Source of the DNA: Candidatus Bathyarchaeia archaeon
GTDB lineage: Archaea; Thermoproteota; Bathyarchaeia; Bathyarchaeales; Bathycorpusculaceae
Reading direction: 5' to 3'
NCBI GenBank assembly: GCA_038880555.1
Contig: JAVZRN010000002.1
Coordinates: 62,001 to 126,000 of the forward strand
Length of the DNA stretch: 64,000 bases
Of the stretch, positions 27,114 to 34,889 are shown in pieces. Each line of letters starts with the position of its first letter. Position 1 is the first letter of the stretch. Under the pieces are notes generated by a model. The model worked only from the letters and a program-made list of their open reading frames with translations. It was not told where the DNA came from and did not search any database. The translations under genes were made by a program, and so were the position numbers.

Positions 27114-27602
27114 TTGCCCGAAGAAACCGAAGGCCGAAAATGTATAGCAGCTGTAAGAGTCCGCGGAATTATAAGCGCACCATTGCAAGTTAGGGAAACC
27201 TTAAAAATGTTAAACTTGAAACGGAACAATTATGCAGTTTTAATTGATAATAGGCCTTCTTTTCTTGGGATGTTAAAAACAGCCCAAAGCTTTGTTACGT
27301 GGGGCGAAATTTCAAAGGAAATCTTGAAGGTGCTGCTGAAGGAGAGGGGGAGACTCGTCGGGAACAAGAAATTGACAGATGATTACGCCAAGAAGCTTGG
27401 TTACGCCTCTTTAGAAGAGCTTGCAGAAGCAATATATAACTGCAAAGTTGAATACTGGAAGCTTCCAAACATCCAGCCATATTTTAGGCTGCATCCGCCA
27501 ACTAAAGGTTTTAAGGGCAAGATCAAGAAAGGCTATGGCGTGGGCGGCGAGCTGGGATATCGCGGCGAAAAAATTAACGAGCTTTTGGAGAGAATGATTT
27601 AA
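27114..27602 (+). CDS. rpl30: Large ribosomal subunit protein L30 (uL30)
   Basis: The 162-residue protein is the long archaeal L30: CIAAVRVRGIISAPLQVRETLKMLNLKRNNYAVLIDNRPSFLGMLKTAQSFVTWGEI, then an alpha-helical extension ending FRLHPPTKGFKGKIKKGYGVGGELGYRG. It starts at TTG 27114, immediately after the S5 stop. The normal next gene is L15; here a small heat-shock protein gene comes first. Confidence 0.95.
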   Translation: MPEETEGRKCIAAVRVRGIISAPLQVRETLKMLNLKRNNYAVLIDNRPSFLGMLKTAQSFVTWGEISKEILKVLLKERGRLVGNKKLTDDYAKKLGYASLEELAEAIYNCKVEYWKLPNIQPYFRLHPPTKGFKGKIKKGYGVGGELGYRGEKINELLERMI

Positions 27603-27679
27603 GCTCCACTGATGATGTGGCGATACCTTTTATAGTTAGTTTTAGAATGCGTTTGTGTTAAGGGGGAGGAAAAAGCAGC

Positions 27680-28117
27680 GTGAGATGGCGAAGGAGCGAG
27701 AAACGACCAAAATGGTTTAGAACTGCGAAAAGACAGGGCAGGACCGAGGATAAAATTTTCAAGTTTAAAAATTTGAGGGTTGAGGAACGAAGTCCACGCA
27801 AGTACAAAAGTTTGAAATCTTTTAAGGTTAAAAATTGGAGGGAACCCGAGCCGCTGGTGGATGTTTTTAGGGAAAAAGATAGGATAGTTATTGTCGCAGA
27901 GCTCAAGGGCTTTAAAAGGGAAAACATAAAAGTTCAAGCTGAAAAACGGCAGCTAACTTTGATGGCAAAGGCTCAAGGACGCAGATACTATAAAAGTTTA
28001 AATCTTCCAGACGCTGTGATTCCAGAAGCAGCCCGCATAACATATAAGAATGGAGTCCTCGAAATACAGTTAAAGAAAGCCATAGAAGAGAGACCACTGG
28101 ACAAGGTTGCTGGTTAA
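27680..28117 (+). CDS. Small heat-shock protein (Hsp20/alpha-crystallin) with basic N-terminal extension
   Basis: The 145-residue protein has an alpha-crystallin domain at about 56-136 (VDVFREKDRIVIVAELKGFKRENIKVQAEKRQLTLMA, then YKSLNLPDAVIPEAARITYKNGVLEIQLKK). Residues 1-55 are rich in Arg and Lys (RWRRSEKRPKWFRTAKRQGR). There is no C-terminal I-x-I anchor, so oligomer assembly may differ from typical sHSPs. It starts at GTG 27680, with GGGGGAGG at 27662-27669, 10 bases upstream. It lies between rpl30 (77 bases) and rpl15 (2 bases), in the same direction. A ribosome-associated chaperone is a reasonable but unproved idea. Confidence 0.85.
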   Translation: MRWRRSEKRPKWFRTAKRQGRTEDKIFKFKNLRVEERSPRKYKSLKSFKVKNWREPEPLVDVFREKDRIVIVAELKGFKRENIKVQAEKRQLTLMAKAQGRRYYKSLNLPDAVIPEAARITYKNGVLEIQLKKAIEERPLDKVAG

Positions 28118-28119
28118 AG

Positions 28120-28557
28120 ATGCCCCATAAACTTAGGAAAATCCGCAAAAAACGCGGTTCAAGAACCTGCGGCTACGGAAGAGTAGGACAGCATAGAAAA
28201 TCAGGCTCCAAGGGATACCGAAGGGCTGGACGTCACAAGCACGGCTGGACATACGTCATAAAATACGAGCCAGAATACTTCGGGAAAAAGGGCTTCACTT
28301 CACCTAAAAGTTTGAGGCAGGAAGTCAAAATCATAAATGTTGGAGAACTTGAAGAAATAGCCGAAAAATGCGGAAAAACAGAGAAAGGCAAAATTCTCAT
28401 AGACTTGGAAGGTTTAGGCTATACAAAGCTTCTCGGCGCTGGAAAAGTAACGAAACCTCTAATTGTTAAAGTTGCCTCCTGTTCGAAATCGGCGGTTGAA
28501 AAAATAGAGGAGGCTGGAGGACAAGTTATAGTAGAGTCTCAAAAAGCTGGGGAGTAG
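28120..28557 (+). CDS. rpl15: Large ribosomal subunit protein L15 (uL15)
   Basis: The 145-residue protein begins PHKLRKIRKKRGSRTCGYGRVGQHRKSGSKGYRRAGRHKHGWTYV, the Gly/Arg-rich archaeal L15 N-terminus, and ends with the L15/L18e domain (LGAGKVTKPLIVKVASCSKSAVEKIEEAGG). It starts two bases after the sHSP stop. secY follows 10 bases later, as is common. Confidence 0.96.
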   Translation: MPHKLRKIRKKRGSRTCGYGRVGQHRKSGSKGYRRAGRHKHGWTYVIKYEPEYFGKKGFTSPKSLRQEVKIINVGELEEIAEKCGKTEKGKILIDLEGLGYTKLLGAGKVTKPLIVKVASCSKSAVEKIEEAGGQVIVESQKAGE

Positions 28558-28567
28558 CTGTTAACCC

Positions 28568-29986
28568 ATGGCTGGAAGATTCCTAAACATGTTCAAACCC
28601 CTTGCGCGTTTCATCCCAGAAGTGAAGGCTCCAGAGCGCAGAGTAAGCTTCAATGAAAAACTCTTCTGGACAGCCATAGCCCTAATAATATACCTAATAA
28701 TGGCCAGTAACGCTTGCAGCCTTTATGGCATTCAAAGGTCAGAAGAATTCGCCCCCTTAAGAATAATTTTTGCTTCAAGCCGCGGCACTTTGATGGAGCT
28801 AGGCATAGGTCCAATCGTGACTGCCGGCTTAATTTTACAACTTTTAGTAGGTTCCGCCATAATAGAATGCGACATGTCGAAGCCTGAAGACAGGGCCTTA
28901 TTTACAACAGCCAGCAAAGTTTTAGCGATAATTCTCACGGGAGTGCAAGCATCAGCCTACATAATAAGCGGAATGTACGGCAACCTGCCCGGCACAACAG
29001 CCATAATCGTTTTCCTACAACTTATAGCCGCTGGGTTCATAGTTCTACTCTTAGACGAGCTTATCCAAAAAGGTTGGGGGTTCGGCAGCGGAATAAGCCT
29101 CTTCATAATGGCGGGTGTTGCACAACAAATATTCCTTCAATGCTTCGACATAAGCGGAGCCGTTGATGAATACTACAATCACGGAATATTTCCTGCGCTG
29201 GTCAGTGCAATAATTAATGGGAAACCAATTACGGGATTATGGTTAAGAGGCAATCTACCATCCTTAACAGGATTTATAGCGACAATAGCTGCTTTCCTTG
29301 CGATAATCTACATGGAAGGCGTTAGAGTAGAACTTCCACTTTCCTATGCCGGTTACCGTGGCTTTAGAAGCCGCTATCCAATAAAGTTATTATACGTTTC
29401 GAACCTTCCGGTAATTTTTGCATCGGCGCTTTTCGCCAACATATACTTCTTCTCGTATCTCCTATGGAGCCAACCATGGGGTAGAGACAACCCTTGGATA
29501 CAACTTTTGGGTTCATATAGACGTGATCCCAATAGCAATCAATACGTTCCCGCAGGAGGCCTTGTATATTTTGTGACTTCGCCGGGCAACCTTACAAACG
29601 TGATGCATGAGCCATTAAGAGCCATTGGATATTTAGCAATTCTCATAGTCTTCTGTGTAATCTTTTCGCTTACTTGGCTTGAGGTTGGAGGTTTGGGGCC
29701 TTCAACGGTGGCGAAGCAGCTTGTGGATGCTGGCATGCAGATTCCGGGTTATAGGCGTTCTGGTAAAGCTGTTGAGCAGATTCTTAAACGCTATATTCCA
29801 GCAGTTACTGTTTTAGGCGGAATCATTGTAGGGTTGATTGCTGGTTTGTCAGACTTCTTCGGAGTTTTCGGCTCCGGAATAGGGATTTTACTTTCTGTAG
29901 GCATAATCTACCAGTATTACGAAATCCTGGTGCGGGAGAGGGCTGCTGAAATGTATCCAGCCTTCAGAAGAATATTTGGAGAGTAA
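28568..29986 (+). CDS. secY: Preprotein translocase subunit SecY
   Basis: SecY is the channel subunit of the SecYEbeta protein translocase. The 472-residue protein has ten predicted membrane helices, the plug and early motifs (ELGIGPIVTAGLILQLLVGSAII), VELPLSYAGYRGFRSRYPIKLLYVSNLPVI and FSLTWLEVGGLGPSTVAKQLVDAGMQIPGYRRSGKAVEQILKRYIP. Length matches the archaeal family. It ends 12 bases before the DUF106 gene. The adenylate kinase gene often found after archaeal secY is missing here. Confidence 0.97.
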   Translation: MAGRFLNMFKPLARFIPEVKAPERRVSFNEKLFWTAIALIIYLIMASNACSLYGIQRSEEFAPLRIIFASSRGTLMELGIGPIVTAGLILQLLVGSAIIECDMSKPEDRALFTTASKVLAIILTGVQASAYIISGMYGNLPGTTAIIVFLQLIAAGFIVLLLDELIQKGWGFGSGISLFIMAGVAQQIFLQCFDISGAVDEYYNHGIFPALVSAIINGKPITGLWLRGNLPSLTGFIATIAAFLAIIYMEGVRVELPLSYAGYRGFRSRYPIKLLYVSNLPVIFASALFANIYFFSYLLWSQPWGRDNPWIQLLGSYRRDPNSNQYVPAGGLVYFVTSPGNLTNVMHEPLRAIGYLAILIVFCVIFSLTWLEVGGLGPSTVAKQLVDAGMQIPGYRRSGKAVEQILKRYIPAVTVLGGIIVGLIAGLSDFFGVFGSGIGILLSVGIIYQYYEILVRERAAEMYPAFRRIFGE

Positions 29987-29998
29987 TGGAGGAAGGCT

Positions 29999-30466
29999 AT
30001 GTCCTTCTTACCAACAGAACCTCCGGGCTCAACGCTTTTCATTTTCCTCCTCGCAGCCACAATATCCTTCCTTATTTCCCTTGCAAATCGTCTAACAACA
30101 GACCCTGAAAAAACGAAGGCTTGGAGAAAGGAAATCGCCGAGTGGAATGAACAATTACGGGAAGCCCGGAAAAGCGGGAATAAGAAGCAGATGGAGAAGC
30201 TTATGAAAAAACAGCAGTATGTACTACAGCTGCAGGCGAAAATGTCTTGGCAATCAATGAAAGTGTCATTCCTCTTCTTCATCCCCTTAATGATAGTTTG
30301 GTTCTTCTTAAACAATACATATATCAATAAACCGCCAATGGCGTATTTTCCAGGAATAGGTCCCCAATTACTTTGGCTTCCACCTCTGTTCTGGTGGTAC
30401 CTTCTATGCTCCTTCCTTTTCAGCACGCTGTTCTCCCATCTATTAGGACTTACAAGCGTGGAGTGA
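29999..30466 (+). CDS. DUF106 membrane protein (archaeal YidC/EMC3-like insertase)
   Basis: The 155-residue protein has three membrane segments (near 13-29, 92-108 and 129-150) and a long charged coiled coil between the first two (DPEKTKAWRKEIAEWNEQLREARKSGNKKQMEKLMKKQQYV). This is the Oxa1-superfamily archaeal form, thought to insert membrane proteins alongside SecY. GGAGG is 5 bases before the ATG. The position between secY and rpl34e is standard in archaea. Confidence 0.9.
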   Translation: MSFLPTEPPGSTLFIFLLAATISFLISLANRLTTDPEKTKAWRKEIAEWNEQLREARKSGNKKQMEKLMKKQQYVLQLQAKMSWQSMKVSFLFFIPLMIVWFFLNNTYINKPPMAYFPGIGPQLLWLPPLFWWYLLCSFLFSTLFSHLLGLTSVE

Positions 30467-30471
30467 TCAGT

Positions 30472-30750
30472 ATGCCTAGACCAGCTCGGCGTACTCGCAG
30501 TTGTAAGCGCGTTTTTAAGGCGTTGCCCGGAGGACGTACTGGCGTACATTTTAAACGTGAAGTTCCCAAAAGTGGCGGTTGTGCCCGATGCGGCAAACCT
30601 CTTGCTGGGGTTCCTCGTCTGCTACCCCACGAGGCAAGGAAACTTAACAAGACAAAGAGAAGCATTTCAAGGATCTATGGCGGGCATCTTTGCCACAACT
30701 GCCTAAAAGCAGCCCTAAAACAAGCGGCACGAACACCTAGTGCCGCATGA
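30472..30750 (+). CDS. rpl34e: Large ribosomal subunit protein L34e (eL34)
   Basis: The 92-residue protein begins PRPARRTRSCKRVFKALPGGRTGVHFKREVPKSGGCARCGKPLAGVPRL and ends with RIYGGHLCHNCLKAAL, so the zinc cysteines CARC and CHNC are present. ATG 30472 is chosen because the family starts there; the open frame extends upstream inside the DUF106 gene only by chance. The cytidylate kinase gene follows. Confidence 0.95.
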   Translation: MPRPARRTRSCKRVFKALPGGRTGVHFKREVPKSGGCARCGKPLAGVPRLLPHEARKLNKTKRSISRIYGGHLCHNCLKAALKQAARTPSAA

Positions 30751-30760
30751 GGCTTTTCGT

Positions 30761-31351
30761 ATGGCAAAGGAACCATTAATTATTTGTGTTTGTGGAATGG
30801 CTGGAAGTGGAAAAAGCACTCTGGCTAAAAAACTGGCTGAAAAGTATGGACTTAAGTACTATTCCGGCGGGGATGCCTTAAAGGCTTTGGCTTTGGAAAA
30901 GGGCCATAAGCCAGCGGAGCACGGTTGGTGGGAAAGCAAGGAAGGCTTATCATTCTTAGAGAAAAGGGAGAAGAACCCAGAGTTTGACAAGGCTGTAGAC
31001 CAGAAGCTTTTGGAAATTGCAAAACAGGGAAACGTAGTCCTAGACAGTTGGACGATGCCATGGCTTCTCGAAAAAGGGTTTAAGATATGGCTTGAGGCTT
31101 CGCCTAGAAAAAGGGCTGAAAGGGTAGCCAAAAGAGACAAAATAACCGTTAAGGAGGCATTAAAAGCCTTAAAAAAGAAAGAAGAGAAGACAAAATTAAT
31201 CTATAGGAAGCTTTACGGTTTCAAATTAGGTGAGGATTTCACCCCGTTCCATTTAATATTGGACACTGACAATTTGTCCGCCGAAGAAGTTTTTCAAGTC
31301 TTAAGCATGGTTTTGGACAAGCTGGTTTTTGGCGAGCAGAACTTCGCGTAA
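30761..31351 (+). CDS. cmk: Cytidylate kinase
   Basis: The protein (196 residues) has Walker A in CGMAGSGKSTLAKKLAEKYGLKYYSGGDALKALA, the archaeal CMP kinase pattern, with VLDSWTMPWLL and the LID region SPRKRAERVAKRDKIT. It phosphorylates CMP and dCMP. ATG 30761 gives the family N-terminus; an earlier frame start at 30740 lies inside rpl34e. In many archaea L14e and TruB/Cbf5 genes follow; I do not find them here, so the conserved cluster ends with this gene. Confidence 0.92.
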   Translation: MAKEPLIICVCGMAGSGKSTLAKKLAEKYGLKYYSGGDALKALALEKGHKPAEHGWWESKEGLSFLEKREKNPEFDKAVDQKLLEIAKQGNVVLDSWTMPWLLEKGFKIWLEASPRKRAERVAKRDKITVKEALKALKKKEEKTKLIYRKLYGFKLGEDFTPFHLILDTDNLSAEEVFQVLSMVLDKLVFGEQNFA

Positions 31352-31364
31352 ATTTTTTAAAGTA

Positions 31365-31392
31365 TAGAGGAAACTTCTATAACGTTCCTCTA
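31365..31392 (+). terminator. Inverted repeat at the end of the ribosomal cluster
   Basis: Perfect 8-base arms TAGAGGAA and TTCCTCTA flank a 12-base loop, 13 bases after the cmk stop and just after a T-rich run (TTTTTT at 31353-31358). It may end the ribosomal-cluster transcript or act on the next gene, which starts 41 bases later. The symmetry is seen; the role is inferred. Confidence 0.4.
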
Positions 31393-31433
31393 GACTAGAA
31401 TCCATATTCGAATCCAAATCGTACGCGCGGGGA

Positions 31434-31823
31434 TTGGAGAGCTTGAAAATATTAATTTTCAGCTCTATGATCACTATGGCTTTCGTTCTCGTGATTCTTT
31501 ATGGGCTTATCCCAATAACTTGGGAAACCGCCCAAACATTGTTCACATACAATCTCCTATTTCTGCTCATTCTTTTGCCCTTAAAAGGGTCTTGGACGAG
31601 AAAAATGGCAATACACTTGTTAGGCAATATCCTAAGTTTTATCTGGAGTACCCTCTTCTACCTATCCGCCCACTCAATTGCTGGGCAAGTGGACGGAATG
31701 TTTAATGCTTTGTATGTTATTTTAAGTCCGCTGTTGAACGTTTTGTGGGTTGTCGCATTTTGGTCCACAAGTTTAACCTTTTTGGCTGAGAAGGAAGAAG
31801 GAAAGCGGTGGAAAGCTTGGTAA
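31434..31823 (+). CDS. Small four-helix membrane protein upstream of a glycosyltransferase
   Basis: The 129-residue protein has four hydrophobic segments (about 5-24, 34-50, 59-80 and 91-113) and a charged C-terminus (EKEEGKRWKAW). No family is recognised. Starts at TTG 31434 or TTG 31443 are possible. Its last 16 bases overlap the start of the glycosyltransferase gene, so the two are translationally coupled and the products probably work together in the membrane. Confidence 0.7.
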   Translation: MESLKILIFSSMITMAFVLVILYGLIPITWETAQTLFTYNLLFLLILLPLKGSWTRKMAIHLLGNILSFIWSTLFYLSAHSIAGQVDGMFNALYVILSPLLNVLWVVAFWSTSLTFLAEKEEGKRWKAW

Positions 31824-33115
31824 TAGAAATTTTGGAAGCTTTGCTCATTTTATCGACGGCTTTAATGGCGGCATACCTTGTTCGCCACTACATTTTCACT
31901 ATAACTGTTGCTAAGAGACCAAAGAAAAATGGAAGTTCTAGAGCTATAAGTGCGGAAACGACTTACAAGCCAAAAGTTTCAATTTTAATACCTGCCCGCA
32001 ATGAAGAACGTGTCATTGGAAGGATTCTTCAAAGAATGACAGAGCTGACATACCCAAAGGATAAGTTGCAGGTAATAGTGATAAATGATGCTTCAACAGA
32101 TAAGACAGGAATCATAGCGGAAAAGTATTCGAGGCTGCACCCTTACATAATTGTTGTGGAGAGAAGTAAAGAGGAGGGTGGACGTGGGAAGGCTGCCGCT
32201 CTAAACGCTGGAATGAAGTCAGCTGACGGCGAAATAGTCCTATGCTTTGATGCTGACTATTACCCGCAAAGAGACATTGTAGAGAAACTTGTGAAAGAGT
32301 TTGATGACCCGAAAGTTGGGGCGGTTCAGGGTAGAGTTGTTGTGCTGAACGAGCCGCAGAATATTGTCACAAGGCTTGTTGCCCTTGAGAGGATAGGCGG
32401 ATACCGTGTTGATCAAGAAGCCCGCGACAGCCTCAGCTTAATAACACAGTTCGGCGGAACTGTTGGAGGATTTAGGCGCGCACTTTTAGAATCCCTCGGC
32501 GGATGGGATGAAAACATTCTGGCGGAGGACACAGACTTAACTTTTCGTGTTTATCTCGCTGGTTACAAGGTTAAATATGTTGGTGACGCGGAGTGCTATG
32601 AGGAGGCCGTTGAAAGTTGGCGAGCCTACTGGAAGCAGCGGTACAGATGGGCTAAGGGACATATGCAATGCGCCTTTAAACATTGGCTAAGCGTTTTGAA
32701 AAGCAAAAAACTTGGGTTTAAGGAAAAAATTGACGGCCTACTCCTGTTAAACGTCTATTTCCTTCCAATAATCGTCCTTTTCTCATGGATCATTGGAATT
32801 TCGCTGACTTTTCTAAAATTTTCGCAGTGGTCTACCCCATTTTGGATGACATTCTCTATCACCCTTTACAGCTCTATTGGAAACTTTGCCCCATTTTATG
32901 AGATTGGAGTTGGAGCATATCTTGACGGTAGGAAGAGAGCGCAGTGGCTTGTCCCTCTACTCTTTTTCACCCTCTTATACAATGTTCCTATATGCACAAA
33001 AGCCCTCGTCGACATCCTCATTTCAAAAATTCTGAAGAAAAACAACAATTATTGGGAGAAAACCGAGCATTCCGGCAATGGAAACTGTTATATTATGAAT
33101 GGCACAAAACTTTAA
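31808..33115 (+). CDS. Processive glycosyltransferase family 2, membrane-bound
   Basis: The 435-residue protein has an N-terminal membrane helix (about 5-27), a cytoplasmic GT-A domain with SILIPARNEE, DAD at 148-150, the acid EDTD at 240-243 and QRYRW at 277-281, then three further membrane helices (about 310-400). Presence of D, DxD, ED and QxxRW is the signature of processive synthases such as cellulose, hyaluronan or poly-N-acetylglucosamine synthases. It likely builds and exports a surface polysaccharide; the sugar is unknown. It starts at GTG 31808, inside the previous gene, and is followed by a small membrane protein gene 11 bases on. Confidence 0.88.
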   Translation: MESLVIEILEALLILSTALMAAYLVRHYIFTITVAKRPKKNGSSRAISAETTYKPKVSILIPARNEERVIGRILQRMTELTYPKDKLQVIVINDASTDKTGIIAEKYSRLHPYIIVVERSKEEGGRGKAAALNAGMKSADGEIVLCFDADYYPQRDIVEKLVKEFDDPKVGAVQGRVVVLNEPQNIVTRLVALERIGGYRVDQEARDSLSLITQFGGTVGGFRRALLESLGGWDENILAEDTDLTFRVYLAGYKVKYVGDAECYEEAVESWRAYWKQRYRWAKGHMQCAFKHWLSVLKSKKLGFKEKIDGLLLLNVYFLPIIVLFSWIIGISLTFLKFSQWSTPFWMTFSITLYSSIGNFAPFYEIGVGAYLDGRKRAQWLVPLLFFTLLYNVPICTKALVDILISKILKKNNNYWEKTEHSGNGNCYIMNGTKL

Positions 33116-33126
33116 AAAGGTAGAGA

Positions 33127-33378
33127 ATGATTCCGGCTTCGGCTTTAACATCGGCTGTAATGTTGTTTTTTGGAGTTATAACTTTCATTATCATAATGCT
33201 TTTACCGGCGCTCATGGAGCTAAAAAAGCCAAAGGATGCGGGTCCAAAAGTGTTGGAAAACGACGAGAGGCATGGAATTAATCTGCTAATTAACATGGAA
33301 AGCGAGGCCAAATTTGATTGGGCAACTATAAGAAGAGTTGCGGAAATAATTGCATTCCTCCCAAGTTTAGAGCCTTAA
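33127..33378 (+). CDS. Small single-span membrane protein downstream of the glycosyltransferase
   Basis: The 83-residue protein has one hydrophobic segment (about residues 6-27), then a soluble part with KKPKDAGPKVLENDERH and a C-terminal helix. No family is recognised. It begins 11 bases after the glycosyltransferase stop, with GGTAGAG just before the ATG, and is likely co-transcribed with it. A helper subunit of the polysaccharide synthase is possible but unproved. Confidence 0.65.
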   Translation: MIPASALTSAVMLFFGVITFIIIMLLPALMELKKPKDAGPKVLENDERHGINLLINMESEAKFDWATIRRVAEIIAFLPSLEP

Positions 33379-33382
33379 AACC

Positions 33383-33423
33383 TAAATTTAGAAAGCCTCA
33401 TACAGAAGGGCTTTCCAAATTTA
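33383..33423 (+). promoter_or_regulatory. Long inverted repeat before the threonine-synthase-like regulator gene
   Basis: Two 15-base arms (TAAATTTAGAAAGCC and GGCTTTCCAAATTTA) match at 14 of 15 positions and flank an 11-base loop. The repeat begins 5 bases after the preceding stop and ends 28 bases before the ATG at 33452, which has its own ribosome-binding site (GGAGAGGGAAGAGG, 33431-33444). It includes TATA-like AAATTTA in both arms. It could be a terminator of the upstream gene, an operator or an RNA leader structure. Confidence 0.5.
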
Positions 33424-33451
33424 ATGGTTAGGAGAGGGAAGAGGCTTTCTG

Positions 33452-34855
33452 ATGTTCTTCCTGGAGTGCGTGGCATGTGGTGCAAAATTTGGAGCTTATC
33501 CGCCACAATATAGCTGTAAGAAATGCGGCAGTCTATTAGAATATAAATGCGATGATGAAACACTTAGAACTGGCAAATTTGTCGGTTCCTTTAATTTTTG
33601 GCGTTATAGGAAGCTTCTGCCAGAGGTTAGAAATGTTGTCTCTTTGGGGGAAGGGGGAACCCCACTTGTTAAGGCAAAGAGACTTCTCAAAAGCGTTGGA
33701 TTAAGCAATATATGCTTTAAAGATGAGACTCGAAATCCAACAAATTCTTTTAGGGATAGATGTGCCACCCTAATTGTTTCCAATGCTGTCGATTTGGGGT
33801 ATAAGTCGGTTGTTTGCGCTACAAATGGAAACCTTGGGGCCTCTTTGGCCGCGTACTGTGCAAAGTCTGGATTAACATGCCATGTTATAGTGCCAAGAAA
33901 CGTTGATATGGGAAAACTTGCCCAAATGCTCATCTACGACGCCGTAATTGAAGAATGTGGAGAAACAGTGGACAACTCGCTAAAAAGGGCTGATGAATTA
34001 GCCAAAGAAATGGGCTGGTATCCAGGGTCCGCCGAGTTTAATCCGCTAACCATAGAAGCCTTAAAAACCATCGCTTACGAGGTTTACGAGCAAATGGGCG
34101 TCCCAGAATGGTTTATAGCCTCCATGGGAAGCGGCGGGACATTATATGCCATTTGGAAAGGCTTCAAAGAACTTGAAATAAGGGGTGAAATAAACGCTCC
34201 TCCCAGGATGGTCGGCGTTCAAGCTGAAGGATGCTCACCAATTGTAAAGGCATACACCCAAAATGCACAAGAACCTATTCTTGAAACAAGGCCATCAACC
34301 CATGCGCTTGCCATACTCGTTAAAAACCCACGGTATGGCAAACTAGCCCTTAAAGCCATCAAAGAATCCCAAGGAATAGCCATAACAGTTTCAGACGATG
34401 AGATTTTCTCAGCAGAGCAGGAAATTGCAAAACTTGAAGGAGTCTTCGCCGAGCCAGCAAGTGCAGCAACATATGCAGCGCTCAAGAAACTTGTAAACCA
34501 GCATGTAATCGATAAAAAGGACAAGATTGTGTGTCTGATAACCGGAAGCGGCCTAAAGGCAACAGACATCCTCCAAGCCTTAACAAAGAGAAGAAAAACA
34601 GCCATTGTGGGGCTGGAGCTTAGCACAAAAGAGAAGATATTACGGATCTTATATGAAACGGATGCTTATGGCTATGAATTATGGAAAAAACTTGGGAAAG
34701 TGATGACAAGGGCAGCAATTTATCAGCATCTAAACGAGTTGTCAAAAAATGGGCTGATTTCAAGTTATGAAAAAGGTGGTCGAAGGTATTTCAGGATAAC
34801 AAAACGTGGAATAAAAGCTCTCCAAGCATTCGATAACCTAAAGCTTCTATTATAG
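33452..34855 (+). CDS. Threonine-synthase-like protein fused to a winged helix, PLP lysine replaced by Arg
   Basis: Residues 1-380 follow archaeal threonine synthase: a zinc ribbon (Cys6, Cys9, Cys22, Cys25), GEGGTPL at 66-72, FKDETRNPTNSFRDR at 89-103, ATNGNLGASLAAY at 123-135, the phosphate loop GSGGT at 226-230 and ITGSGLK at 363-369. In threonine synthases the motif reads NPTGSFKDR and its Lys holds PLP; here codon AGG at 33752-33754 puts Arg101 there. Residues 391-467 are a PadR-like winged helix (KEKILRILYETDAYGYELWKKL, AAIYQHLNELSKNGLI, GRRYFRITKRG). I infer a DNA-binding sensor rather than an active synthase. An ECF transporter gene follows 67 bases downstream. Confidence 0.82.
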   Translation: MFFLECVACGAKFGAYPPQYSCKKCGSLLEYKCDDETLRTGKFVGSFNFWRYRKLLPEVRNVVSLGEGGTPLVKAKRLLKSVGLSNICFKDETRNPTNSFRDRCATLIVSNAVDLGYKSVVCATNGNLGASLAAYCAKSGLTCHVIVPRNVDMGKLAQMLIYDAVIEECGETVDNSLKRADELAKEMGWYPGSAEFNPLTIEALKTIAYEVYEQMGVPEWFIASMGSGGTLYAIWKGFKELEIRGEINAPPRMVGVQAEGCSPIVKAYTQNAQEPILETRPSTHALAILVKNPRYGKLALKAIKESQGIAITVSDDEIFSAEQEIAKLEGVFAEPASAATYAALKKLVNQHVIDKKDKIVCLITGSGLKATDILQALTKRRKTAIVGLELSTKEKILRILYETDAYGYELWKKLGKVMTRAAIYQHLNELSKNGLISSYEKGGRRYFRITKRGIKALQAFDNLKLLL

Positions 34856-34889
34856 GTTTTCAGTTTTACAAATCACAAACTTAAAATAG

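Noticed and set aside
31352-31433. Place where L14e would be expected after cmk
   Set aside because: Only 82 bases with an inverted repeat; no coding frame of that protein.
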